Of a stretch of 22,035 bases of DNA, positions 15,900 through 22,035 are shown in pieces; position 1 is the first letter of the stretch; every line of letters begins with the position of its first letter. Location of the stretch: positions 1 to 22,035 of the forward strand of contig JBGUZF010000023.1 in the NCBI GenBank assembly GCA_045222795.1, in the 5' to 3' direction. Under the pieces are notes generated by a model. That model searched no databases and was not told the origin of the DNA. It saw only the letters and a program-made list of their open reading frames with translations. Origin of the DNA: Colimorpha sp045222795 (lineage in GTDB: Bacteria > Bacteroidota > Bacteroidia > Bacteroidales > P3). The translations under genes and the position numbers were made by a program.

Positions 15900-16657
15900 C
15901 ACTGCAGGTCGTTTAGCAACTCCACACTGCCGTCGCGGTGGATACGTAGTTTGAAGTATTCTGGATGCGAGTTGACATACTGCTCGGCGTCGCGCTGTCT
16001 GGCACGTTTGCCCGAGGGTATGTCGCGCAGCACATATTGGTTCATTATTTCCACCAGACGGCAACGCTGCGCTGTCTCGAGGTCGCAACCGTATTTTTCG
16101 GCGAACTTCAGGTCTTCCTTCAACGGCTTTGGATTGCCCTTGAAGTCGGTGTGGAGTATCTTTGTGGCATTGACATGCACATGCAGCACCTCGACGCCGG
16201 TATGGGTGGAGCGCATCACATATTCAGCCTCCACACTCCATGTGTTGGAGGTATTGCTCCACGACAGGAGGTCTATGAAGAGCACAGCGTCGATACCGAG
16301 GTCGGTATAAAGGTCGTTGATGTTCTCGTTGCGCAACTGCTTGCCGGTGCGCGTCTCGGTGGCTGCCAGCTGGGCCGACGCCAAGGGGCCTAGGGTGTAG
16401 TAGCCGTGTGAGGTCAGCGGGTCGGAAGCCGTGAGGTAGAGTTGGCGTGCAGCGACATTGAGCGAGGCGTTGTAGACCGAGTCGGCAGTCTCGCGGAAAG
16501 CACGGCGCGGCGATACATCGTTCACAGGCACCACATATACCGTGGAAGGACGTTCGTTGTAGAGCTCGCTGTATTTGGCTATGCGCTTCTCACCCTTGCA
16601 GCCGGCCAACAAGACCAGCGGCATAAATATGAACAGTATGGTATATGCGCGCTTCAT
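15899..16657 (-). CDS. DUF799 (GNA1162-like) lipoprotein
   Basis: 252 residues. A lipoprotein signal peptide is clear (MKRAYTILFIFMPLVLLAGC, Cys20 in LAGC). The mature part, with YNERPSTVYVVPVNDVSP, then TSHGYYTLGPLASAQL and LGIDAVLFIDLLSWSNTSN, resembles DUF799 proteins such as Neisseria GNA1162. These are found in operons with a DUF4810 lipoprotein and a CsgG-like pore protein and are thought to work at the outer membrane. Here the DUF4810-like gene is directly upstream with an ATGA overlap, while no CsgG-like gene is present. The C-terminal 70 residues are basic and helical. Role unknown. Confidence 0.85.
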   Translation of the reverse strand: MKRAYTILFIFMPLVLLAGCKGEKRIAKYSELYNERPSTVYVVPVNDVSPRRAFRETADSVYNASLNVAARQLYLTASDPLTSHGYYTLGPLASAQLAATETRTGKQLRNENINDLYTDLGIDAVLFIDLLSWSNTSNTWSVEAEYVMRSTHTGVEVLHVHVNATKILHTDFKGNPKPLKEDLKFAEKYGCDLETAQRCRLVEIMNQYVLRDIPSGKRARQRDAEQYVNSHPEYFKLRIHRDGSVELLNDLQ

Positions 16658-17478
16658 GACTTCTTGCTTTTACGTGCCGCTTCCTGCTGTGCCTTACGTT
16701 CGGCAGCCTTGCGCTGCTTCTCTTCCTCACGCTGCTTGGCCTTCTCTTTGGCAGCACGTTTCTTCTCCTTGTCGGCCTGTTTCTTGGCCTTCTCCTTTTC
16801 TTTCTTGGCCTTCTTCTTGTCGAGCTGCGCCTGCTTGCGGGCATCTATCTTGGCCTGTTTCTCTGCAGCGATGGAGTCCTCGATGAACTTCATTCTGGCA
16901 GCTTCTTTGGCCTGCTCTTCCGCCAGCAGCTCACGTTTCTGGTTGGCAGTGAGGCGCACAGGATATTCCACCGAATCGACGGGTGTCTGCAGACGGATGC
17001 TCACACTGTCCGTACTGTCGATGACGGCAGCCACACGGGGCAGTGGCTTGAGGGCAGTGATGGAGTCGTATGCCCACGACTGCAGTTTGAGGATGTCGGC
17101 GGTGTCGGCCTGATTGGTAAGGGTGTCGTCGACCATCGACGGCAGGAGGCGTTCCTTGATGCGGCGCACCATCTGACGGCTCTGCGGGAAGGCCTTCACC
17201 TCGGCGTTGAGCATGCGGCAGGCCTCACCGTCGTGTCCCATGAGAGCCAGCGTGACGCCGTACTCGGCGTACATGCCGGGATGAAGAGTGTCCTGTTTGA
17301 CAGCTGAGTTGATACTCTCGGCATAGGCAGTGGCGAGATTGTAGAGTGAGCCGTAGGTGCCGCCACTCTGATAGTCGAGCACCTCGGCCCTCGGCATACC
17401 CACATACTGCCCCGAGCAGGCCGCCACAAGCAGCGCCGCCCCAACCATCAACCATCTATATCCCTTCTTCTTCAACAT
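16654..17478 (-). CDS. DUF4810-like lipoprotein with a long lysine-rich tail
   Basis: 274 residues. Lipobox LVAAC with Cys21. The N-terminal domain (YGSLYNLATAYAESI, then PGMYAEYGVTLALMGHDGEA and LNAEVKAFPQSRQMV) has the helical, TPR-like pattern of DUF4810 proteins, which usually accompany DUF799 and CsgG-like proteins. From about residue 180 the sequence is almost only Lys, Ala, Glu, Gln and Arg, forming a predicted coiled coil to the end; known partners are much shorter. Its stop overlaps the DUF799 start as ATGA. The start ATG (17478) lies inside a 7-bp tandem repeat that separates the gene from rnpB. There is no visible promoter of its own; transcription may come from the rnpB promoter. 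Confidence 0.82.
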   Translation of the reverse strand: MLKKKGYRWLMVGAALLVAACSGQYVGMPRAEVLDYQSGGTYGSLYNLATAYAESINSAVKQDTLHPGMYAEYGVTLALMGHDGEACRMLNAEVKAFPQSRQMVRRIKERLLPSMVDDTLTNQADTADILKLQSWAYDSITALKPLPRVAAVIDSTDSVSIRLQTPVDSVEYPVRLTANQKRELLAEEQAKEAARMKFIEDSIAAEKQAKIDARKQAQLDKKKAKKEKEKAKKQADKEKKRAAKEKAKQREEEKQRKAAERKAQQEAARKSKKS

Positions 17479-17506
17479 TCATCATTCAACATTCATCATT
17501 CAATCA
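17472..17506. repeat. 7-bp tandem repeat (ATGATGA/ATGTTGA) between rnpB and the DUF4810-like gene
   Basis: On the minus strand ATGATGA and ATGTTGA alternate in four copies. The last copy supplies the start codon of the lipoprotein, and an A/T run next to it (17505-17511) forms the T-rich 3' end of rnpB. Confidence 0.9.
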
Positions 17507-17512
17507 AAAAAG

Positions 17513-17932
17513 GGCAAGGACCTATAAGCCGGGTTCTGTCGTGTTCTATCATCAATCTAGTACCGTCGTCGCCGACGGTCTCTATCAACCTACCCCCCGG
17601 CATTACAAGCGAGCCTGCTTGCTGTCATAAGACATACCGGTATACATGGTCTTTCAGCCCATGAGGCTTACCATCGTGGCCGTCACCGACACACGTCGTG
17701 GGCTCTTACCCCGCGTTTTCACCCTTGCTTTTTTGCAAGGAGGCACCCTTGCAAAAATCAGCGGTTTGTTTTCTGTGGCGCTCTCTGTCACTTTCCAGAA
17801 CCGGGTAAACCCGTTCACTCCCTTTCGGTCGTGTTCAGAAAAGTGCCTTCCCGTTAGGAAGCATGGTGGCTCGCGCTGCCCGGACTTTCCTCTCGGCCCG
17901 AAGGCCCAGCGATAGAATAGTCCCTGCCATTT
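17513..17932 (-). ncRNA. rnpB: RNase P RNA, bacterial type A
   Basis: The catalytic RNA of RNase P, which matures tRNA 5' ends. The conserved core GAGGAAAGTCCGGGC is at 17892-17878 (minus). ACAGAAA, GGTAAGAGCCCACG and AGAACCCGGCTTATAGG follow in the right order, and the ends pair as helix P1 (GGCAGGGAC with GTCCTTGCC, one G-U pair). The 3' end runs into a T-tract at 17511-17505. Ends are estimated from P1 and the promoter, within a few bases. A variable arm at 17730-17757 has 11-bp perfect arms rich in A and T. Confidence 0.96.
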
Positions 17933-17940
17933 TGCGGGTG

Positions 17941-17971
17941 CAAAAATACAACTTTTTTTTTATATGGAAAA
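17941..17971 (-). promoter_or_regulatory. Bacteroidota-type promoter for rnpB
   Basis: TATTTTTG (17948-17941, minus) matches the TAnnTTTG box. TTTT (17971-17968) lies at -33 distance with 19 nt between and fits the TTTG box imperfectly. The predicted start near 17934 agrees with the RNA 5' end derived from P1 pairing. Confidence 0.7.
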
Positions 17972-18203
17972 GGAATATATACAAACGAGCGCCTGCGGCC
18001 GTGTGTGGATTATGCGTGGGCGCTGGGGCGAAGCAGAGGAAAACGCTATCAAAAAAAAAAAATGATTTTGAAATAAATTATACATATTAAAAAAAATGCC
18101 CCCCCCATTTTTTAAATAATATTCAACTAATTCCTTATTGAAGAATCATTTTTTTGGATATTGCGTTTTTGTATGGGTGCGGAACGCTTACAGCCGCAAG
18201 TAT
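17972..18203. other. Intergenic region between the anti-sigma-like gene and rnpB, AT-rich in part, no gene seen
   Basis: Apart from the rnpB promoter next to it, I see no gene. A GC-rich part (about 17980-18050) is followed by an AT-rich part with an A-run, a run of eight C (18099-18106) and several T-runs. A weak hairpin is described separately. Confidence 0.6.
18089..18113 (-). terminator. Possible weak terminator after the anti-sigma-like gene
   Basis: On the minus strand AAAAAATG, a G-run and CATTTTTT pair into an 8-bp, mostly A-T stem followed by more T. It lies about 90 bp after the stop at 18204. The stem is weak and the homopolymers could carry sequencing error, so the call is tentative. 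Confidence 0.3.
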
Positions 18204-19034
18204 TTACCAAATCACCGTCACGGTGCCTGTCTGCTGGCGGGGATTGCCGTCAGTGTCGCGGAAGGTGGCCACATAGACATAGGCACCCTGCGGCACATGG
18301 GCGCCGTTATGGGTGGCATCCCACACAAAGGCGGGGTCATTGCTGGAATACAGCAGGCGGCCGCCGCGGTTGTAGATATGTATGTTGAATTCGGAGATTG
18401 GCGAGGAGGTGATAATACGGAAATAGCGGTTCTCGTCACGGTCGCCACCAGGGACTATGACGTTGGGCACCCAGATAAGGTTATCTTCGTGATAGGGCTC
18501 CGGCTGTGGTTCGCCGGACTTGGCAGCGGCGACAGAGGATGCAGCATGTTCCTGTTCGGAAGTCTGGGTTTGGTGCTCTCTGCTAACGACACTGGGCAGA
18601 GGGTTGACGGCGCCATAGAGTTGCTGGTCCATGGGCAAGTCGGACGACTGAGAGGCTGTGTGACTGAGAGGCTGTGTGGCAGGACTGCTCGGCGTCTGCG
18701 GAAGCAGTGAGGCGAGGTCGACATCGGATTCCTGAGCGGCCGGTTGCTCGTTGACTGTAGTCTGCTGCACCTTTGTCGGTACCGACTGGCCGGTCTCCTC
18801 AATCACGGGCATATGCTGCACGTTTGTCGGCTCATCGGCGACGACAGTCTGATTGACGGCCAAAGTGTTATCATCGGAGTTATGGGGAATCAGCATGATA
18901 CCGGCGACAAATGCGGCAGCAACGACACCTGCAGCAATTCCGCCCATGCGCCAGGCACGGCGCACACGCAGACGGTGCTGTATTTTCCCGAACATTCCCT
19001 CTTCGGGTTCCACTTTGTAATCTTTCCAGTTCAT
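18204..19034 (-). CDS. Anti-sigma-like single-pass membrane protein with a C-terminal CHU_C (gliding motility/T9SS type B) domain
   Basis: 276 residues from the ATG at 19034. The first 30 residues (MNWKDYKVEPEEGMFGKIQH) are a short cytoplasmic segment of the kind found in Bacteroidota anti-sigma factors, with a Pro-Glu-Gly turn and a helix. One membrane helix follows (GGIAAGVVAAAFVAGIML). Then come about 120 residues rich in Ser, Thr, Gln and Pro, a likely unstructured periplasmic linker. The last 85 residues form a CHU_C domain: IWVPNVIVPGGDRDENRYF, FNIHIYNRGGRLLY, FVWDATHNGAHVPQGAYVY. Such domains normally end secreted T9SS cargo, so its place on a membrane-anchored protein next to a sigma factor is unusual. 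The sigma gene ends 8 bp upstream; a TTG start at 19046 would overlap it as TTGA. Sigma-binding is inferred from position and layout only. Confidence 0.78.
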   Translation of the reverse strand: MNWKDYKVEPEEGMFGKIQHRLRVRRAWRMGGIAAGVVAAAFVAGIMLIPHNSDDNTLAVNQTVVADEPTNVQHMPVIEETGQSVPTKVQQTTVNEQPAAQESDVDLASLLPQTPSSPATQPLSHTASQSSDLPMDQQLYGAVNPLPSVVSREHQTQTSEQEHAASSVAAAKSGEPQPEPYHEDNLIWVPNVIVPGGDRDENRYFRIITSSPISEFNIHIYNRGGRLLYSSNDPAFVWDATHNGAHVPQGAYVYVATFRDTDGNPRQQTGTVTVIW

Positions 19035-19042
19035 TGTATCGT

Positions 19043-19561
19043 TCAATGTTTTATTTTCATCAAATAATCTCTCATCCCGACGCGAGCACGGAACAGGAGT
19101 CCGCGGACATTGGTCTCGCTGCAGTGCAGCTTGGCAGCCACCTCCTCGTAGGTCATTTCCTCTACACAGCAGAGGTTGAACACGAGCCGCTGTGCGGGAG
19201 TGACGCTCTCCATGGCCTCCACAATCTCGTCCGCCGTATACGGCAGTTCCTCGTTGTCGCCACTCTGGACGTCCATGTCGGCCTCGAAGGTGAGGCGGCT
19301 GCGGCGGCAGTACTGCAGGCAGGTGTTTACGGCGATGCTGTAGATCCAGGACTGCAGCTTGGCGGCATCATGGAGGGTGCCTATCTTCTCAAAGACCTTA
19401 ACCATGGAGTCCTGCATGAGGTCGTTGGCTTCGTCGCGACAGGTTGCATAACGCTGGCAGACACCGAGCACCATGGATGCAAACTCATCGTAGAGAGCCC
19501 GTTGTGCAGCCGGCTTATAGTGGCGGCAGCCTTCGACCATCTGTGCATAATCCATGCTCAT
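19043..19561 (-). CDS. ECF-type RNA polymerase sigma factor
   Basis: 172 residues with two domains. Region 2 (ALYDEFASMVLGVCQRY, then DLMQDSMVKVFEKIG and KLQSWIYSIAVNTCLQY) binds the -10 element and core polymerase. Region 4 (TPAQRLVFNLCCVEEMTYEE, then LHCSETNVRGLLFRAR) contains the helix-turn-helix. The length is typical of ECF sigma factors. It directly precedes the anti-sigma-like CHU_C membrane protein, so the pair probably forms a signalling unit in which a periplasmic signal controls sigma release. No autoregulatory promoter was recognised in the 132-bp gap upstream, which holds a repeat. Confidence 0.93.
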   Translation of the reverse strand: MSMDYAQMVEGCRHYKPAAQRALYDEFASMVLGVCQRYATCRDEANDLMQDSMVKVFEKIGTLHDAAKLQSWIYSIAVNTCLQYCRRSRLTFEADMDVQSGDNEELPYTADEIVEAMESVTPAQRLVFNLCCVEEMTYEEVAAKLHCSETNVRGLLFRARVGMRDYLMKIKH

Positions 19562-19640
19562 TGTCTTATAGATGCAGAAGAAGGTGTTTTGTTGTCACCA
19601 TTAACTTTTTTTAACTAACCCAAGTTAGAGGGTCCAAATG

Positions 19641-19724
19641 TCGAAGTGTCGAAGAGTCAAAAAGTTCATGGCCACCCTACGTCTTTTCGACTTTTAGACC
19701 TTTAGACTTTTAGACTTTTCAGTA
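19641..19724. repeat. Inverted and direct short repeats at the 3' end of trmO
   Basis: GTCGAAG-type copies at 19641-19664 face ACTTTTAG-type 8-bp copies at 19683-19720. Arms 19655-19664 and 19683-19692 pair over 10 bp with one G-T pair and a loop of 18 nt. The right part encodes the last residues of TrmO (SKSLKV). It could be a terminator for trmO, but no clear T-run follows. Confidence 0.75.
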
Positions 19725-20431
19725 ACGGTAAGGATTGTGGCGGTACCACCGTCGACACAGAAGCGCACCTCGTAGCTGTCGAAGAGCAGGGCGTACTGAC
19801 GGTCGGGATCCTGTTGGTAGTGAGGACGCGGGTCTTGTGCTATGGTGTCGACGAGAGGTTGCAACAAAGCCTGAGGCAGACGGTGGGCGATATCCTGCGG
19901 CACGACGACCTTGAGCCTTTCAGGTGCTTCTGTGGCGAAGCCCGAACGGGCGTCGGGGTGGCTGTCGGCATAGGGTATGTATGGCTTGATGTCGAAGATG
20001 GGTGTACCGTCGACGAGGTCGGCGCCGGAGACAACGAGGACGGGACCTGGCTCGATGCGTAGCAATCGGACGGAGGAAAGTCCTATGGCATTGGGACGGA
20101 ATGGACTGCGGGTGGCGAAGACCCCTACCCTGCGGTTGCCACCCAAACGAGGGGGACGCACCGTTGCTTTGAATGTTGAATGAGGAATGAGGAATGAGGA
20201 ATTGGCTGGCGCATCTTTTAATTCATCATTCCTCATTCCACATTCCTCATTGTTCAGGTGAAACTGCCAGATGAGCCAGATGTATTCAAACTCTTCGAGT
20301 CCACGGACTGCTTCGGCGACGCGGTATTCTGGCTCGAAGACCACACGGGCCTCATAGTCGACGAGACCTGCCTGACGCGGCACCCCGAATTTCTCGCGGA
20401 AAGGTGTTTCTATATGTGCGATCACCTTCAC
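19694..20431 (-). CDS. trmO: tRNA (N6-threonylcarbamoyladenosine37-N6)-methyltransferase TrmO
   Basis: 245 residues from the GTG at 20431. TrmO (TsaA/YaeB family) methylates t6A37 in certain tRNAs using S-adenosylmethionine. Family features: VIAHIETPFREKFGVPRQ at the N terminus, EYIWLIWQFH, then TVRPPRLGGN and VFATRSPFRPNAIGLSSVRL, and DIKPYIPYAD. The start at 20431 is chosen because it overlaps the stop of the upstream reductase as GTGA and matches the family N terminus; a GTG at 20446 is possible. Between WQFH and TVRPP it carries about 28 residues where relatives have about 9, encoded by a hairpin-forming repeat. Its last residues are also repeat-encoded. If the inserted loop is tolerated the enzyme should work, since all conserved blocks are in frame. 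Confidence 0.92.
   Translation of the reverse strand: MKVIAHIETPFREKFGVPRQAGLVDYEARVVFEPEYRVAEAVRGLEEFEYIWLIWQFHLNNEECGMRNDELKDAPANSSFLIPHSTFKATVRPPRLGGNRRVGVFATRSPFRPNAIGLSSVRLLRIEPGPVLVVSGADLVDGTPIFDIKPYIPYADSHPDARSGFATEAPERLKVVVPQDIAHRLPQALLQPLVDTIAQDPRPHYQQDPDRQYALLFDSYEVRFCVDGGTATILTVTEKSKSLKV
20171..20256. repeat. In-frame palindromic insertion inside trmO
   Basis: Arms 20184-20203 and 20220-20239 pair over 20 bp with one mismatch and a 16-nt loop. Each arm is built of 7-bp copies of GAATGAG or its complement, with extra copies on the outer sides. The segment reads in frame as a polar stretch followed by SSFLIPHSTF. Confidence 0.92.
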
Positions 20432-21444
20432 TTGCGGGCAGCCCACACTTTGTCAAAGTCTTCTTTGTTCTTCACCAGCAACGTGGGGATGTCGAGACCG
20501 TAGGGGCAACGGGTCTTGCAGAGGTCACAGTGGACGCAGTCGTCGATCTTGTCCATCTCGCGGCGCCAGTCATCGGTAACATATACGCTGTGCGGAGCGC
20601 GCTGGAGGAAGAGCGACATGCGGTTGCAGTCCTGAATCTGTATGCCGACGGTGCAGGGCTGGCAGTAGCCGCATCCGCGACAGAAGTTGCCGCTGAGCTC
20701 CCGGCGGTCGCGCTCGATGATGGCGAGCATCTCATCGTTGAGCACCGGCGGGTTGTCCTGATAGCTGAGCCATTCGTCGAGCTCGCTCTCTTTCTGGATG
20801 CCCCAGATGGGAGCCACCTCGTACTGCGCCAGCCAGGCGTAGGCCACCGCTGAGCGCGTGATGAGACCGCCACTGAGACCTTTCATGCAGATGAAACCCA
20901 TATTGGCAGCAAGGCAGCGCTGGACGATGTTGAGGTCAGCCTCGGTGGCAAGATAGCTGAAGGGGTACTGCAGAGTCTCGTAAAGACCGCTCTCGATGGC
21001 CTCGATGGCCACACGCTGACGATGGTTGGTGATGCCGATATGGCGGATTTTCCCCTGCCGCTGGGCTTCCAGCATAGCCTCGTAGAGACCTGTGCCGTCG
21101 CCGGGCTTGGGACAGAAAGCGAGGTTGTGGAACTGGTAGAGGTCTACATAGTCGGTCTGCAGCAGACGGAGGCTGGTCTCCAGGTCTTTCCAGAAAGCCT
21201 CCACGGTGGTGGCACCTGTCTTGGTGCTGATAACGACCTCATGGCGACGACCCTTCAAGGCCACGCCGAGCTTCTCCTCACTGTCAGTATAGAAGCGGGC
21301 GGTGTCGAAATAGTACATGCCGCCGTCTAAAGCACGGAGTATAAGTTTCACAGCCGCATCCATCGAGATGCGCTGAATAGGCAAAGCCCCGAAACCGTTG
21401 CGCGGCACAACGAGGCCGCTACGTCCAAGTGTCACTTTCTGCAT
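20428..21444 (-). CDS. Aldo/keto reductase with C-terminal 4Fe-4S ferredoxin domain
   Basis: 338 residues. The N-terminal 250 residues are an aldo/keto reductase barrel with the catalytic set Asp47, Tyr52, Lys75 and His106 (in FDTARFYTDSE, STKTG and QFHNL). The C-terminal part carries two cysteine clusters, CRGCGYCQPC and CVHCDLCKTRCP, as in the iron-sulfur-containing subgroup. It probably reduces a carbonyl compound in the cytoplasm with NADPH or ferredoxin-linked electrons; substrate unknown. It overlaps trmO as GTGA, so the two are translated together. Upstream lies a large inverted repeat and no clear promoter. Confidence 0.93.
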   Translation of the reverse strand: MQKVTLGRSGLVVPRNGFGALPIQRISMDAAVKLILRALDGGMYYFDTARFYTDSEEKLGVALKGRRHEVVISTKTGATTVEAFWKDLETSLRLLQTDYVDLYQFHNLAFCPKPGDGTGLYEAMLEAQRQGKIRHIGITNHRQRVAIEAIESGLYETLQYPFSYLATEADLNIVQRCLAANMGFICMKGLSGGLITRSAVAYAWLAQYEVAPIWGIQKESELDEWLSYQDNPPVLNDEMLAIIERDRRELSGNFCRGCGYCQPCTVGIQIQDCNRMSLFLQRAPHSVYVTDDWRREMDKIDDCVHCDLCKTRCPYGLDIPTLLVKNKEDFDKVWAARK

Positions 21445-21462
21445 ATTATTACCAAGTTTTTT

Positions 21463-21543
21463 ATTACAGAAATATTACAGAAATAACAGAAAATAACGGA
21501 AATTTCCGTAATGCTTCGGTCGTTTCTGTTCTTTTCTGTAATA
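21463..21543. repeat. Inverted repeat of short units upstream of the aldo/keto reductase
   Basis: Copies of ATTACAGAAAT and AACAGAAA on the left face TTTCTGTTCTTTTCTGTAAT on the right. Near the centre is the perfect 14-bp palindrome ACGGAAATTTCCGT (21496-21509). It fills nearly all of the gap between the threonine aldolase and reductase genes. Confidence 0.88.
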
Positions 21544-22035
21544 CTATTTTTTCATTTCTTCACGTAATGCATTCACAAAGTCGTGTATATCATCTTCCGT
21601 CGTGTCGAACGAGCACATCCAGCGCACCACGTCGGCGTCTTCGTCCCAATCGTAGAAAAAGTAACAGCCCTGCAGTCGTTTCCACACCTCGCGTGGCAAC
21701 TGGGCAAACAGGCTGTTCACCTGCACGGGGTACATTATCTTAACCCCGTCCACTTTTTCCACTTCAGCTTTCAGCAACTGCGCCATACGGTTGCTGTGCC
21801 CGGCGTTCCTCTTCCACATACCGCTCTCGAGGTAGCAAATCATCTGTGCCGCCATGAAGCGCATCTTGCTGGCGAGCTGTGTCATCTGCTTGCGACGGTA
21901 TTTCATGTCAATGTCGAGTGCCGGATTTAACAACACGCAGCTCTCGCCCATGATGAGGCCGTTCTTGGTGCCGCCAAAGGAGAGGGCGTCAACACCGAGG
22001 TCGGCGGTCATCTCCTTGAAGGTGCAGCCGAGAGC
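21544..22035 (-). CDS. Low-specificity L-threonine aldolase family, C-terminal part, cut by the window edge
   Basis: The last 163 residues are in the window; the frame is open to the edge, so the start lies beyond 22035. The pyridoxal-phosphate lysine is in ALSFGGTKNGLIMGE, a strong signature of the beta-eliminating lyase family that includes L-threonine aldolases (threonine to glycine and acetaldehyde). The following YRRKQMTQLASKMRFMAAQM helix and VNSLFAQLP fit the family's small domain. The enzyme is cytoplasmic. It is followed by a repeat-filled gap before the reductase gene. Confidence 0.88.
   Translation of the reverse strand, partial: ALGCTFKEMTADLGVDALSFGGTKNGLIMGESCVLLNPALDIDMKYRRKQMTQLASKMRFMAAQMICYLESGMWKRNAGHSNRMAQLLKAEVEKVDGVKIMYPVQVNSLFAQLPREVWKRLQGCYFFYDWDEDADVVRWMCSFDTTEDDIHDFVNALREEMKK

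Noticed and set aside
15900..16088. N-terminal extension of the ComB-like gene upstream of 15899
   Set aside because: It lies wholly inside the DUF799 gene in another frame, is Arg- and Cys-rich, and the family N terminus begins at the ATG at 15899.
17730..17757. Intrinsic terminator of a separate gene
   Set aside because: It lies within the conserved RNase P RNA, between core segments that are in the correct order, so it is an internal helix.
18010..18203. Small gene or RNA in the AT-rich gap beside rnpB
   Set aside because: Only short frames with homopolymer-coded residues were seen, and no promoter box or conserved RNA motif beyond the rnpB promoter.

Overview
The window looks like chromosomal DNA of a Bacteroidota bacterium, most likely order Bacteroidales. 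Two promoters of the Bacteroides type (TAnnTTTG with an upstream TTTG-like box) are visible. Shine-Dalgarno sequences are largely absent. The gene content is typical of the group: a DUF2723 (GT117-like) membrane glycosyltransferase, an AtpB with a signal peptide and long N-terminal extension, a membrane protein ending in a gliding-motility/T9SS type B (CHU_C) domain, and carboxypeptidase-regulatory-like secreted proteins. The DNA is GC-rich in genes and AT-rich between them. I cannot place the genus.

Layout, left to right. Only the truncated ABC-F ATPase (2-841) is on the + strand; everything else is on the minus strand and is transcribed right to left. Left block: two small secreted proteins, the upstream one fused in frame to the radical SAM protein YgiQ, then pgk, an atpB separated from other ATP synthase genes, a small ribbon-helix-helix-like protein, and a 1050-residue DUF2723 protein. 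Next come arginine deiminase with its own promoter, then yebC with a clear intrinsic terminator, a SulP anion transporter, a PAP2 phosphatase, a ComB-like phosphatase, and two lipoproteins (DUF799 and DUF4810 types), many with overlapping start/stop codons. RNase P RNA (rnpB) with its promoter follows. The right block holds an ECF sigma factor coupled to a membrane protein that looks like an anti-sigma factor with a CHU_C domain, then a ferredoxin-type aldo/keto reductase overlapping trmO, and the C-terminal part of a threonine aldolase at the right edge.

The most striking feature is not a gene. Almost every gene junction carries a short tandem repeat with a 7-9 bp period, and the unit is different at nearly every site. 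Several are paired as inverted repeats that can form hairpins. Some lie inside coding sequence in the correct frame: they build the hydrophobic part of two unrelated signal peptides (identical decapeptide FTFHLSPFTL), supply start codons and C-terminal tails, and form a 20-bp palindromic insertion in the middle of trmO. This resembles, in logic though not in sequence, the in-frame palindromic elements known from Rickettsia, and is the best candidate here for an undescribed system. Second in interest are the sigma factor/CHU_C membrane protein pair and the YgiQ-secreted protein fusion.

All functional calls are from reading motifs by eye; no database search was run.
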